64,000 bases of DNA from Planctomycetota bacterium (GTDB taxonomy: Bacteria > Planctomycetota > UBA1135 > GCA-002686595): positions 1 through 64,000 of the forward strand of contig NYUD01000030.1 in assembly GCA_002683825.1 (NCBI GenBank), given 5' to 3'. Every line of letters begins with the position of its first letter. Positions within the stretch are counted from its first letter, which is position 1. The position numbers were made by a program, and so were the translations under genes. The notes beneath the pieces are model-generated. The model ran no database searches. It saw only the letters and a list, made by a program, of their open reading frames with translations, and was not told where the DNA came from. This document shows positions 8,459 through 17,609 of the stretch, piece by piece.

Positions 8459-9502
8459 GTGGCCCCAAACTCGCGAATTCAACGCATCCTCGTCCGGATC
8501 GCCGTGGCGCTCGCGGCTTTCGTCTTGGCGCTCGTGGGTGTGGAGTGGTTACTCGGTGCAATCGACCCCTTTGGGGCGGTCGCCCAGGGAGTCAATCAAC
8601 GTCTCTATCGCAGCGAGATCGTCGCACCGGATCCAACATCGCTTCGGCTCTTTCGTCACAAGCCGGATACGCACGTCCAGATGCGCGGGCACGTCTTTCG
8701 GAGCAACTCCCTCGGACTCCGTGGCCCGCAGATCATTCTCCCCAAACCGCGAGACCAGCGGCGCGCGTTATTCCTGGGTGATTCCGTCGTCCTGGGCTGG
8801 GGGGTCAGCGACGAGGACACGTTCGTGGCGCACTGCGAACCCGAGCTCGAAGCGGCCACCGGGCTGAGCTGGGACACCGTCAACGCAGGTCATTTGCTGC
8901 ACGATTCGACCCAGGAGCTGGGTGTTCTGGAAGAGGTGGGCATGCCCTGCGATCCGGATCTGGTCGTGCACGTCTTCGTGGAGAACGACATCGTCTCGAC
9001 GAGGGAGGTGCGTGAAACACGCAGCGAAAAGCCCCGTGAGATGACGCCGGAGGCGCGCAGGTTTCTCGAACGCGTCGGCCTCTTGGCCCGCATTCGACCG
9101 TACTTCCCCAACATCCACTCGAACCTACAGTTCCTCTTCATCCAATCCCGCCCGGCGGGCCAACAAGGCTCGAGCGAGCACGCCCAGGCAATGGGACTCT
9201 CGCTGGAGGAGGGTTGGGAACGTTCGAAGACCGCGTTGCGTGGGATGCGCAACCTCTGCACCGAACGCGGCGTCCGTTTCGTGATTCTCGACTATCAGCG
9301 CGGGAACCGCCTGTCGGAAGCGCTCGAAGCCTTCTGCCGGGAAGAGGGGATCCCCTACGACTCGATCGCTTTCGACGCCGAAGACCGCATGCAGGAGCTT
9401 GCGGTGAGCCCGGCCGACGCCCATGCGAACGAACTCGGACATCGCATCCTGACCGCGAACATCATGGACTCGCTGAAGAAGCTCGGGCTACTGGACGACT
9501 GA
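8459..9502 (+). CDS. Membrane-anchored SGNH-fold protein
   Basis: About 347 residues from a GTG at 8459. The frame is open further upstream, but the extra sequence is Arg-rich and unlike a protein start, whereas the GTG comes just before a hydrophobic anchor (VRIAVALAAFVLALVGVEWLL). The SGNH/GDSL block I is FLGDSVVLGWGVSDEDTF, and a late DAHANELGH supplies the Asp and His of block V. Such proteins are often esterases or acetyl-hydrolases acting on envelope polysaccharide, but the substrate is not evident. A paralogue at 22528-23592 has the same GDS-GWGVSD signature. Its stop is immediately followed by the stop of the opposite gene within TGATCA. Confidence 0.8.
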   Translation: MAPNSRIQRILVRIAVALAAFVLALVGVEWLLGAIDPFGAVAQGVNQRLYRSEIVAPDPTSLRLFRHKPDTHVQMRGHVFRSNSLGLRGPQIILPKPRDQRRALFLGDSVVLGWGVSDEDTFVAHCEPELEAATGLSWDTVNAGHLLHDSTQELGVLEEVGMPCDPDLVVHVFVENDIVSTREVRETRSEKPREMTPEARRFLERVGLLARIRPYFPNIHSNLQFLFIQSRPAGQQGSSEHAQAMGLSLEEGWERSKTALRGMRNLCTERGVRFVILDYQRGNRLSEALEAFCREEGIPYDSIAFDAEDRMQELAVSPADAHANELGHRILTANIMDSLKKLGLLDD

Positions 9503-11944
9503 TCATTCGTCCGGGCCTCCGATGTAGCCCAGTTGGCGAAGCATCTCCGTCGTCTCGTCATCGACGTCCGAGCTGCGTGAACCGCCCAGGCGATCGCCCC
9601 ACTCGCGCATCGTCCGGAGGTTGATGAGGAGCTGCTCTTCGAGCCGAGTACGCAGCTCCGACTCGTCCCGGGAGCGGTCTCGATCTTCCCCCGGATCGTC
9701 GTTGAGGCTGTAGAGTTCCCAGGGCGCTTCGTTGGGAAAAAAGAGGTCCTCATCGGGCGGTCCATGAATCAACTTCCAACCGCTCGGATCGCGCAGCGCG
9801 TACTTGTGGGCCAGCTGGTCGATCTCGCTCCAGATGAAACGCGGAGGGTGCTCCCCCTGTTCCAGAAGATTGCGCCCCTGCATACGCGGGTCCACAGCTA
9901 GCCCCAGAGCAGCAAGAACGGTCGGAGCGACATCGATCAACATGCCCGGCTCGTCGATGACGCGCGGAGCCATCCCCGGAACCCTCAAGAGGAAGGGTAT
10001 CCGCGTCATTTCCTCGTAGAGCGTCGTCCCGTGGATGATCAACCCGCGTTCGCCAAGCTCCTTGCCGTGATCCGAGGTGATGGCCACCACGGTCCGATCG
10101 GCGATACCCAGGGTGTCCAGCCGATCGAGAATCTCGCCGATCGAATGGTCGACGTGGCGCAACGCGGCGTCGTAGTAATCGACGATATCCGCGAGCACTT
10201 CGTCGGTGATGCCGTGCTCGGCGACGTACTCGTGGTGGAGGTAGGGCTGGGGATCGATGCGCTCCTGCGCATCGAGATACTCCGGCGGCGGATCGAAGTC
10301 GTGCACGGTGTAGGAATGGAGGAACAGGAAGAAGCTCTTGTCAGCGTTCTTGTCGAGCCAGTCTTGAATCGCGTGAACCCCGTACTCCGAGAACAACTCC
10401 TCGGAGTAGCGTTCCGGACGACGCGCGATCAGCCCCGCCGCGTGGGGCGATCCCCGGTAGCGAAAGGGATCCAGATTGGAGTACGCATCGAAGCCGCGAT
10501 CGAAGCCAAGGCCTGGGTTGACGAAGCCTCCAGCGGTGAAAGCTCGCGTCGAGTAACCGTGCGCACTCAATAGCTCGGCCAGCATCGGCGTGCGATCGCG
10601 GCCGATGGCATTGGTCGGACCGAAAACACCGTGCACCGTGGGAAACTGCCCGGAGAACATGCTGACGTGGGAAGGCAGGGTGTAGGGCGATTGGGCGGTG
10701 AAATCGCTCACCCGGACTCCCGTGCGGGCCAGTTCATCCAGACGCGGCGTCGTCCCCCGGCTGTAGCCGTAGGATCCGACGTGATCCGCGCGCAGTGTGT
10801 CTATCGAGATGAGAATCAGGTTCGGGCCGACCGGTCGTGCAGATCCATCGCGGAGGAGCAATCCACCGAAAGCAGCGGGCGCCTCCTCGGCGCTGAGCTC
10901 GAGCTCTATTTCCTTTTCTGCCCAGGGCGCAAGCGATATCTCGATGTCGTTCCAGCGCGTTTGGTGTAGATGGTCGGAGCGCGCTTGCTTCTCTTTCCAC
11001 ACCACGCGGCCTTCGATGGCGACGCGCAGAACCGGGTCGCGGAGCCCCACCTCGCGTTCCTCGCTCCACCACGCCCCGGCTCCGAAACTCAGTTGCGGCT
11101 CGCCGGACGGAACGGCGATCCGGAAGCGTAGGATCTCTCCGGGCAAGAGCACGATCGTCGCCCGGCTTTCAGCTCCCAGCGCCTGACGGATGAGTCTGTG
11201 GGCCTGCCATCCCTTTGCCGTGGTTTCCCGCGCGCGCGACTGTTCGTCGCAGGTTTCCGACCAATAGAAGCGCGGATCCACGCGGCGCAACTCGATGTCG
11301 TCGAAATCGACGCGTCCTGAAAGTACCTCCTCCGAAAGGCCGAGCACGCAACAGATCAGCAGCGCCTCCGTAGTGGGTCCGACCTGGAACAGAAGGCTCC
11401 GCGTGTCCCAGTCCGTCGTTCCGCTGGTCGCCTCCAGCGTGCGGTGTCGCGTGATCAGTTCCTCTGTGTGGGGCAGGATTTCAGCTGTGGAACCGAAGCG
11501 CTCCAGTTCGCCCAGGTAATACGTCGCTCCGTGAAAAAGCCCCTCCGCCTGGGGCTCGAGCTGGCGCGTGCGGACACGGCCGCGAAACTCGTAGTAGCCC
11601 CCGGGGTCGACCTCTTGAATCCGGAACTTGCCCCCCCTGTGCCCCTCCAGGGTAAGGAAACGCTGTTCCCCCTCGAGGGCCACCGTCGCTGAAAAGGCCT
11701 CCGGATCGCTGCGTAGGGGGTGATCGGGATCCACGACCCGCGCCCATTCCAAGGACTCGCCTTCGAAGTCCTCGCGCAGCACCACCGTCGCGGAGGCATA
11801 CGCTCTCGTCGAGTTCAACCGGGCGTCGGAGAGTTCCCAAAGGCGCCGGACTGCGGGAGCCTCCTCCTTGTGGCCCTTTCCGCACGCGAGGAGCACCAAG
11901 GCCATCAGAACAACGAATGCGCGGGGGTGAGTGATCCGCGGCAT
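9503..11944 (-). CDS. Sulfatase-fold lipoprotein without the formylglycine motif
   Basis: 813 residues. A lipobox ends at Cys21 (LVLLACGK), so it is probably lipid-anchored. Residues 30-365 are a beta-rich N-terminal part of unknown type. From about residue 372 the alkaline-phosphatase/sulfatase fold begins: LILISIDTLRADH with metal-ligand Asp381, later SDHGKELGERG with metal-binding Asp and His. At the nucleophile position the sequence is YTLPSHVSMFSG (Thr421). The CxPSR or SxPSR motif needed for formylglycine is absent, so classical sulfatase chemistry is doubtful; a phosphatase- or transferase-like role is possible. It follows the methyltransferase gene by 15 bases and probably shares its transcript. 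Confidence 0.85.
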   Translation of the reverse strand: MPRITHPRAFVVLMALVLLACGKGHKEEAPAVRRLWELSDARLNSTRAYASATVVLREDFEGESLEWARVVDPDHPLRSDPEAFSATVALEGEQRFLTLEGHRGGKFRIQEVDPGGYYEFRGRVRTRQLEPQAEGLFHGATYYLGELERFGSTAEILPHTEELITRHRTLEATSGTTDWDTRSLLFQVGPTTEALLICCVLGLSEEVLSGRVDFDDIELRRVDPRFYWSETCDEQSRARETTAKGWQAHRLIRQALGAESRATIVLLPGEILRFRIAVPSGEPQLSFGAGAWWSEEREVGLRDPVLRVAIEGRVVWKEKQARSDHLHQTRWNDIEISLAPWAEKEIELELSAEEAPAAFGGLLLRDGSARPVGPNLILISIDTLRADHVGSYGYSRGTTPRLDELARTGVRVSDFTAQSPYTLPSHVSMFSGQFPTVHGVFGPTNAIGRDRTPMLAELLSAHGYSTRAFTAGGFVNPGLGFDRGFDAYSNLDPFRYRGSPHAAGLIARRPERYSEELFSEYGVHAIQDWLDKNADKSFFLFLHSYTVHDFDPPPEYLDAQERIDPQPYLHHEYVAEHGITDEVLADIVDYYDAALRHVDHSIGEILDRLDTLGIADRTVVAITSDHGKELGERGLIIHGTTLYEEMTRIPFLLRVPGMAPRVIDEPGMLIDVAPTVLAALGLAVDPRMQGRNLLEQGEHPPRFIWSEIDQLAHKYALRDPSGWKLIHGPPDEDLFFPNEAPWELYSLNDDPGEDRDRSRDESELRTRLEEQLLINLRTMREWGDRLGGSRSSDVDDETTEMLRQLGYIGGPDE

Positions 11945-11959
11945 GGGACGAACTCTCGG

Positions 11960-12910
11960 TTACTTGTAGCCGACCAGGTAGGTCACCCAGGCCAGACAGT
12001 TCTCACCCCGACGCGACATGCGATAGACACCGTTGCCGCTCTCGCCGTCTTCGTCGGTACCCTCCCAGTACTGATCGATGTGCTCGAACCCGACCTCGCG
12101 CATGATGTCGAGCAATTCGGGCAGGGTCCAAAGACGCCACTCGTAAGAAAAAGCGCGCTTTATCTCCGTTCCATCCTTGAAGCGGAAGTGGATGTGCGCC
12201 TTGTAGTCGCCGGTCGCCGGCCAGTACACGGCCTGATCCCAGACGTAGGTAAACCCCTCGTCGATCTTACGCACCTCTTCCATCTCCTCCATGGATTCAG
12301 GTCCGCCGTAGAGGTCCATGACGAACACTCCGTCCTGGGCGAGATCGTCGTAGGCGCTCTGGATGTAGTCGCGCATCTCCTCTCGCGTCTTGAAGACCAT
12401 GTAGGAGAAATTCTGGGCTGCCCGGACGTCGGGTTTCTTGTGGCTCTGTTCGCGCACGTCCTTGACGTGCAGCGTGGCACAGCCTGCCTTGACGCCGAGC
12501 GGTTCAAAATTGTGCGCCAAACCCCACGCGATCGTGTCGCCGCAGATATCGAAACCCTCGGCGCTGTATGCCTTGCCGCGCTTGACCCAGCTTGCGGAGA
12601 GCACCGCCGTGCCACAGAAGTCCTCGCGAAAGTGCTTGGGGGATTTCTTGCGCACCTTCTTGTACACGCGCGCGAGAAACTTCACGTCCTCATCGGGCGA
12701 CTGTACGGCGAGCTGGTAGAGCTCGTGTCGGTCCGCGGTCTTGGCGGTGAGGACGGGTCTCCTCTTCTTGGCGCCCTTCTTGGCGCCCTTTTTCTCGGCT
12801 CGCCACTTGGGCGAGCGCTTCTTCGCCGCCGGCTTATCGGCCCTCACGGTCTTGCCTCGGGTGCCCTGGGAGGTGTGGGCCGGTTTGCGTTCGGTGGCTG
12901 TGTTCGACAT
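11960..12910 (-). CDS. SAM-dependent methyltransferase with lysine-rich tail
   Basis: 316 residues from an ATG at 12910 with GGGA 6 bases upstream. The open frame extends to a TTG at 12940. The first 60 residues are low-complexity Lys, Arg, Ala and Thr (PAAKKRSPKWRAEKKGAKKG) and may bind nucleic acid or another polyanion. The rest is a class I methyltransferase: a glycine-poor but recognisable SAM site (FREDFCGTAVLSASWVKRG, then YSAEGFDI) and a later VFVMDLYGGPESM strand. The target is unknown. It is the first gene of a probable two-gene operon with the sulfatase-fold lipoprotein, and a strong terminator lies upstream of it. Confidence 0.8.
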   Translation of the reverse strand: MSNTATERKPAHTSQGTRGKTVRADKPAAKKRSPKWRAEKKGAKKGAKKRRPVLTAKTADRHELYQLAVQSPDEDVKFLARVYKKVRKKSPKHFREDFCGTAVLSASWVKRGKAYSAEGFDICGDTIAWGLAHNFEPLGVKAGCATLHVKDVREQSHKKPDVRAAQNFSYMVFKTREEMRDYIQSAYDDLAQDGVFVMDLYGGPESMEEMEEVRKIDEGFTYVWDQAVYWPATGDYKAHIHFRFKDGTEIKRAFSYEWRLWTLPELLDIMREVGFEHIDQYWEGTDEDGESGNGVYRMSRRGENCLAWVTYLVGYK

Positions 12911-12986
12911 TGGAAATCCCGGTTGCTTCGCCGGCTTCAAGTAAGGTGGCCGATGGAGGATCCTACTTCGGAGGGGCCTGGGAGGG

Positions 12987-13024
12987 ACAAAAAGAACGAG
13001 GGGCGGCTCCTACGCCACCCCTCG
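12987..13024 (-). terminator. Rho-independent terminator, minus strand
   Basis: The arms at 12997-13006 and 13015-13024 pair over 10 positions with one mismatch around an 8-base loop. Read on the minus strand the hairpin is followed by TTCTTTTTG. It lies 81 bases after the stop of the aminotransferase-domain gene and would end its transcript before the methyltransferase gene. Confidence 0.8.
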
Positions 13025-13104
13025 AGAATTCGTCTTGTGTTGCGAGTCGCCTTTGCCGCTGCGAGCTCGGGCGGTAAACGGGGCTATTCCGGAACGTCGT
13101 CCAT

Positions 13105-13410
13105 TCAGGGCCCGATGGAGACCTCGCGCAGCTCGTGTAGATAGCGCGTACGCGCCTTCTTGTGGAGCAAATCGCGCAGCGTGTGGAAGAGTTCCTCGTT
13201 GTTCTTGGGGTCGCGGACGGGCAGCCGGACGGCGCCGCTCACGTGACGGGGTACACTCACGGTCCCAGGGCTCAACCTCCGGTTGACCTTGCGGGCCACG
13301 TCGGAGGGGTTTTCGACCTTGGCAAGAATCCACTGCCCGATGGACGGCATCGTATTCAGTCCGGGAATCGTGGCCAGTCTGGAGAAGAAACGCTGGCGCT
13401 CTTCTTCCAT
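13105..13410 (-). CDS. Stand-alone aminotransferase small-domain-like protein
   Basis: 101 residues. AGGAG at 13421-13417 stands 6 bases from the ATG, one of the best ribosome binding sites in the window, so this is probably a real gene. The sequence (RFFSRLATIPGLNTMPS, then WILAKV, later VRLPVRDPKNNEELFHTLRDLL) resembles the C-terminal small domain of fold type I aminotransferases such as histidinol-phosphate aminotransferase. There the same features bind substrate carboxylate and close the active site. The large PLP-binding domain is absent here and upstream, so it cannot be an aminotransferase alone. It could be a partner or regulatory fragment, or a decayed gene that kept its start. The assignment rests on pattern only. 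Confidence 0.6.
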   Translation of the reverse strand: MEEERQRFFSRLATIPGLNTMPSIGQWILAKVENPSDVARKVNRRLSPGTVSVPRHVSGAVRLPVRDPKNNEELFHTLRDLLHKKARTRYLHELREVSIGP

Positions 13411-13621
13411 GGTTCGCTCCTAGAGGATCGGCTGGTTTCGGGGGACGGGTGGAAGCGGCTGACAGCCGCCTGTGAGGGCCGGCAGGCTACAGCATCTAGT
13501 GGTGGAGGGAAACACTAACACCACTCGTGCCCCCCTTTTTGTGTCCCTTTCCCGATCAAAAGGCCTCCGGTGAGCCGCCAGTCGGGGCTTTCGCCCCTCG
13601 GACTTCTATGATGAGGGGGCG

Positions 13622-14551
13622 ATGGAGGCCCAAAAAAACGACCGGAGGAGCTTCTCGATTCCCCTCCGCGTGCGAGTTCCCGGCTCGACCTCGAATCTGG
13701 GAACCGGTTTCGACTGCCTCGGCCTGGCCCTCGACCTGGGTCTGGAGGTTCGGCTCTGCGGGCCCGCCCGGGGAGCCCACGAGGTCCTCCGGACGGGAGA
13801 GGGAGCGAACGTGAGCTTCGGGCCGGACGAGGATCTGTTCCTTTTCGGCTTCGAGCGGGGCCGGGAACTGACCCCCTTCGAGGGCTTCTTCCGTTTCGAG
13901 ATTCACTCCGAGATCCCCATGGGCCGGGGACTGGGATCCAGCGCGGCCGCCCTCGGTGCCGGACTCCTGCTCGCGCGCGCGATCGCACGCCCCGGCGAGG
14001 CCGTCGAGAAGACCCGCAGCGAGCTGACCGCGGAGGCCTCCCGGATCGAGGGGCACCCGGACAATGCCTCGGCCGCCCTGTACGGCGGATGCACCCTGGG
14101 ACTGCCGCTGGACGACGGCTCGGTAAGGCTGCTCTTCCCCGAGATCTCACCCGAACTCGGCCTGATCGTGTGCTGGCCCGACTCTTCCTTCTCCACCCAT
14201 ACCTCGCGCGAACTCCTCCCCGCCGAGGTCCCCTTCGCCGACGCGGTCGAGAATCCGCGCCGATTGGCTTTCCTCCTGGAGGGTCTACGCACCGCGAACC
14301 CCGAATGGATCCGCATCGGCATCGAGGACCGCCTGCACGTCCCCTATCGACTCGCCGTCCTCGAGGAAGCGAAACACGCCATCCAGAGCGCCCTCGCTGC
14401 GGGAGCCTGGGGCGCCACCCTCAGCGGTGCCGGGTCGGGCATCGTCGTGCTGTGCCAGAGGAGCGAAGCGCGGAAAATCGCGCGGGCGCTGCCGGAAAAC
14501 CAAACCCGCCATGTCGTCTCCACGGGGATAGGCCCCCGGGTAGAGAGCTGA
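13622..14551 (+). CDS. thrB: Homoserine kinase
   Basis: 309 residues, a GHMP-family kinase that phosphorylates homoserine for threonine synthase. It has the N-terminal PGSTSNLGTGFDCLGLAL (residues 20-37), the ATP-binding loop PMGRGLGSSAAA (99-110), EGHPDNASAALYGG, and the C-terminal GATLSGAGSGIVVL. The length is typical. The ATG is preceded by GAGGGGG only 2 bases away, so the start may be slightly different. Its stop lies 16 bases from the stop of the convergent Enzyme I-like gene. Mevalonate or shikimate GHMP kinases are alternatives, but the first and last motifs fit ThrB best. Confidence 0.92.
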   Translation: MEAQKNDRRSFSIPLRVRVPGSTSNLGTGFDCLGLALDLGLEVRLCGPARGAHEVLRTGEGANVSFGPDEDLFLFGFERGRELTPFEGFFRFEIHSEIPMGRGLGSSAAALGAGLLLARAIARPGEAVEKTRSELTAEASRIEGHPDNASAALYGGCTLGLPLDDGSVRLLFPEISPELGLIVCWPDSSFSTHTSRELLPAEVPFADAVENPRRLAFLLEGLRTANPEWIRIGIEDRLHVPYRLAVLEEAKHAIQSALAAGAWGATLSGAGSGIVVLCQRSEARKIARALPENQTRHVVSTGIGPRVES

Positions 14552-14567
14552 ATACGGGGCTGCGCAC

Positions 14568-16385
14568 CTACGGCGGCGAATACCCGTGCCGATACCCCGC
14601 GAATCGATCCGCTTGACTGCTTCCGCTCTCGGCCGCGCGCCTCTCCACCAACTCGACCGCTTTCGCGAGCTCGCAGGCCTGCACCCGTTCCAGGAACGGC
14701 TCCAGCAGGGCGGGGGGGACACAGAAGCTGCGGAACCCGCAGCCAAGAAGCAGCTCGGTATTCTCTCCCTGCCGCGAACTCACCCCGAACACCGACAGCG
14801 GAGTCGAAGCGGCGTTGGCTCTCACAACGATCTCCTGCAAGGCCCGGAGACAGAAAGGATGCAGGGACGCGAACGTGCGCGCGAATTCCGTATCGTTGCG
14901 ATCCATGCACAAGAGGTGCTGTTGTAGAGCATCGAGGTTGACCGCTACGAAGTCCGCTTCCGCCGCAAGGTCGTCGAGGCCGAAGATCGCCGCCGGCGTC
15001 TCGAGGACGATGCCGAGATCGATCGATTCCCTGTAGGGCAGCCCGTCCCGTCGCAAGACCTGGCGCACGTCGACGAGGATTTCGCGCAGGCGGCTGAATT
15101 CCTGAACGTCGATGACAAACGGCACCGCGACGCGCAGATCCGATTTCGCCCCGGCGATCAGGAGGGCCTCCAGCTGGCGTCTCAAGACGCCCTCGTTTGC
15201 CAGCAAGGCTCGGATGCCCACGCGCCCCAGGTTCGGGTTCTTTTCGCGCTCCATGTGCAGATAGGGCACGCCCATGCTGGAATCGATGTTGACCAGGCGG
15301 AAGGTGACCGGCTGGCCCGGGATGGCCGAGATCACCGCCCTGTAGTGATGGGAGAGGGCGTCGCGCGAGGGCGGCAAGGGATCGACCAGGTAGAGCAACT
15401 CGGTGCGATAGAGACCGATCCCCGGAAGGCCGATTTCGCCGGCCTGCTGAGCCTCCGGGAGGTTTCCGCAGCTCGCCAAGACCTCGACCTCCAAGCCGTC
15501 CTTCAAGCGCGGCGTCGGACGGGTCCAATCGCCGTGCAGGGACGGACGACCCTCGTCCTCCGTCGTCCGAGCCGTCTGCGCGTATTGACGTCGCAACTGG
15601 ATGCCGGGATTCACGCGCAGCGTCCCCTCCGTCGCGTCGAGAATGACGAAGTCGCCTTCACTCACCTGTTGGCACAGTCCCTCGATCCCGATGAGTGTGG
15701 GGATGCGCATCGAGCGCGCAAAGATCGCCGCGTGACCGGTCAAGCCGCCCTCTTCCGTGGCGATGCCCTGGATCCTCTCGTTCCGTAGTGTAAAGAGATC
15801 GACGATCGAGAGCTTGCGCGCGACGAGCAGCGCGTCCTCGAGGGTCGAGGAAGGCTCGTCGCCCCTCGAGTCCGATTCTTCGGAAGCAAGGTTGCGCAGA
15901 ACCCTCAGTCCCACATCGCGCAAATCGATGGCGCTTTGACGCAGGGTCGCATTCTGAACCAAACGAAAAATTCGATCGAAATCGCCGATGACCTTGGCGA
16001 TCGCGGCCTCCAGACGGAGCCTTTCGTTGAGGATCAAGTGCTCGACGTCTGCGATGAAAACGGAGTCCCTGAGGTAGGTCGTATGGGTATCGAGGATGCG
16101 GGCCTCGTCTTCGGGCACGCGGCCGCGGAGCTTGTCGCGCAGGTCCTCGAGCTGGGTACGGGCCGCGATCAACGCCTGGCGGAAACGGTTCAACTCGCGA
16201 TCGACAGCGTCGGCGGGGATACGCTCGACCGGGCCCCTGCTCATCTCATCGATCTGGAGGCGAACCGGGCCCAGAGCGAGGCCGGGTGCGACCGTCTGAC
16301 CGCGCAGAACGACGCCGCTGTCGGGAATCGGGCCGACCTGTGTTTCGGGATCGGTGGCAGCGGCCGGATCGGGTTCCACTTCCAT
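14568..16385 (-). CDS. Enzyme I (PtsI)-like protein lacking the catalytic cysteine
   Basis: 605 residues from an ATG at 16385; another ATG at 16436 would add 17 residues, and neither has a clear Shine-Dalgarno. The whole Enzyme I architecture is present: N-terminal domain, phosphohistidine swivel with His218 in [15 protein letters not shown], and PEP-binding barrel with GIGLYRTEL (Arg327), Arg363, ETPA (Glu462), Asp485 and Arg496. By alignment to the E. coli motif order, the proton-donating cysteine (VCGE) is Phe533 in SVFGVSS, and the usual metal-site TND reads NLD. The protein may therefore not use PEP normally. No HPr or EII gene is in the window. A nitrogen-PTS or regulatory role is possible. 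Confidence 0.85.
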   Translation of the reverse strand: MEVEPDPAAATDPETQVGPIPDSGVVLRGQTVAPGLALGPVRLQIDEMSRGPVERIPADAVDRELNRFRQALIAARTQLEDLRDKLRGRVPEDEARILDTHTTYLRDSVFIADVEHLILNERLRLEAAIAKVIGDFDRIFRLVQNATLRQSAIDLRDVGLRVLRNLASEESDSRGDEPSSTLEDALLVARKLSIVDLFTLRNERIQGIATEEGGLTGHAAIFARSMRIPTLIGIEGLCQQVSEGDFVILDATEGTLRVNPGIQLRRQYAQTARTTEDEGRPSLHGDWTRPTPRLKDGLEVEVLASCGNLPEAQQAGEIGLPGIGLYRTELLYLVDPLPPSRDALSHHYRAVISAIPGQPVTFRLVNIDSSMGVPYLHMEREKNPNLGRVGIRALLANEGVLRRQLEALLIAGAKSDLRVAVPFVIDVQEFSRLREILVDVRQVLRRDGLPYRESIDLGIVLETPAAIFGLDDLAAEADFVAVNLDALQQHLLCMDRNDTEFARTFASLHPFCLRALQEIVVRANAASTPLSVFGVSSRQGENTELLLGCGFRSFCVPPALLEPFLERVQACELAKAVELVERRAAESGSSQADRFAGYRHGYSPP

Positions 16386-16587
16386 GGCGGCCCATCGTAG
16401 AGAGCAGCGGCGCCCGTCGATACGGCCGGAGAGCATGCGAGCGCGTTTCCGAAGACGCCAACCACGGACCCCACGGACACCGTTCGCAGGAATCCGGCCT
16501 CAAACGCTTCCATTCCAGGCCTCTCTCGTTCCCAATGTCCCCCCCGGCGCAGAGCCGGCCCCACCAACCCCTGGAAGAACGCGGACC

Positions 16588-16974
16588 ATGGAGCGCCACA
16601 ACGTCAGCAGCGGAACAACCTGGGAATCCGTCGTCGGTTACTCACGAGCGGTGAAAGTCGGCCCGACCGTCTACGTCTCCGGCACCACGGCCACCGATGA
16701 AAATGGAGAAATCGTCGGCGTCGGGGACCCCTATCGACAGACGGTCCAGACCCTCAAGAACATCGCCGGCGCCCTCGAGAAAGCCGGGGTCGCCCTCGCT
16801 GATGTCGTGCGTACCCGGGTCTACGTCACCGACATCTCCCAGTGGGAAGCGGTCGGCCGCGCGCACGGTGAAATCTTCGGCAAGATCCGACCGGCCACGA
16901 CCATGGTCGAAATCAAGGCACTCGTGCATCCCGACATGCTGGTCGAGGTCGAAGCGGAAGCGGTCGCGTCGTAG
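16588..16974 (+). CDS. RidA-family protein without the catalytic arginine
   Basis: 128 residues, the usual Rid length. GGAAGA lies about 10 bases before the ATG. Family landmarks are [44 protein letters not shown] and the end [12 protein letters not shown]. RidA enzymes hydrolyse reactive enamine and imine intermediates from PLP enzymes using an arginine in a PARS motif. Here the corresponding stretch is RPATTMVEI, so that arginine is Thr104. This fits Rid subfamilies without demonstrated imine deaminase activity. It is divergent from the Enzyme I-like gene and near two threonine-pathway genes. Confidence 0.88.
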   Translation: MERHNVSSGTTWESVVGYSRAVKVGPTVYVSGTTATDENGEIVGVGDPYRQTVQTLKNIAGALEKAGVALADVVRTRVYVTDISQWEAVGRAHGEIFGKIRPATTMVEIKALVHPDMLVEVEAEAVAS

Positions 16975-17609
16975 GGAGAGTCCCGCCCCTGCTGGAAGGA
17001 ACGCAACTCAGGTCGATCTTCAACACGGACGGATCGAAGGTCTCCTGGTGAAACCCGCCGTGCGGGCACCCCCCTTCCCGCCGTCTTGAAGGCGGATCAG
17101 CTCGCGTCTCGGGCACCGTGGAATTCTTGTGGCGACGGGACCGTTTCCGTCCCGGAGAAAGCCCCAACCGCTACCCTCCGGGATCTCCATCCCTGATGGA
17201 GCTTCACCGCGACGTCTCGATGTAGACGACCGAGCGCGAGGCCTGTGCGAGGAGTTCGACGGTCGTTTCTTCCTCGACCGTGCAAGATCCCCACGTGGAG
17301 TGACGATGTGCGGCTCGACCGCAGGAGCCGCTAGGCCGGAGGGCATCTCCAGATCAACCCCGGTTCCGCCCCGGGCTGCCCGTACGAACGAGAGGTGTGG
17401 TCTCTGGCCCCTCCGGAAGAGGCGTCCCGATCCGCCCGGCTCCGTCCTTGCCTCGGGGGAGTTTTTTCGCTCCTCCAATCCCCGGAGTGCCACGCCACTC
17501 ACGCTAAAGCAACTTCCTATAGAAAGCTCTGCCGCCCTGGCTCCCGCTGGCGTACGATCAGGCATGCTGGAGGGTTTGTCTCCAGGCAAACCTTGCCAGA
17601 ACGCAACCC
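16975..17609. other. Long intergenic region without a supported gene
   Basis: 635 bases between the RidA-like gene and the giant repeat protein. A long minus-strand frame at 17020-17628 has arginine-rich composition and no signature, so I reject it. A small CCCGC/GCGGG hairpin near 17050 lacks a T-run. The region should carry the promoter of the large gene. Confidence 0.5.
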
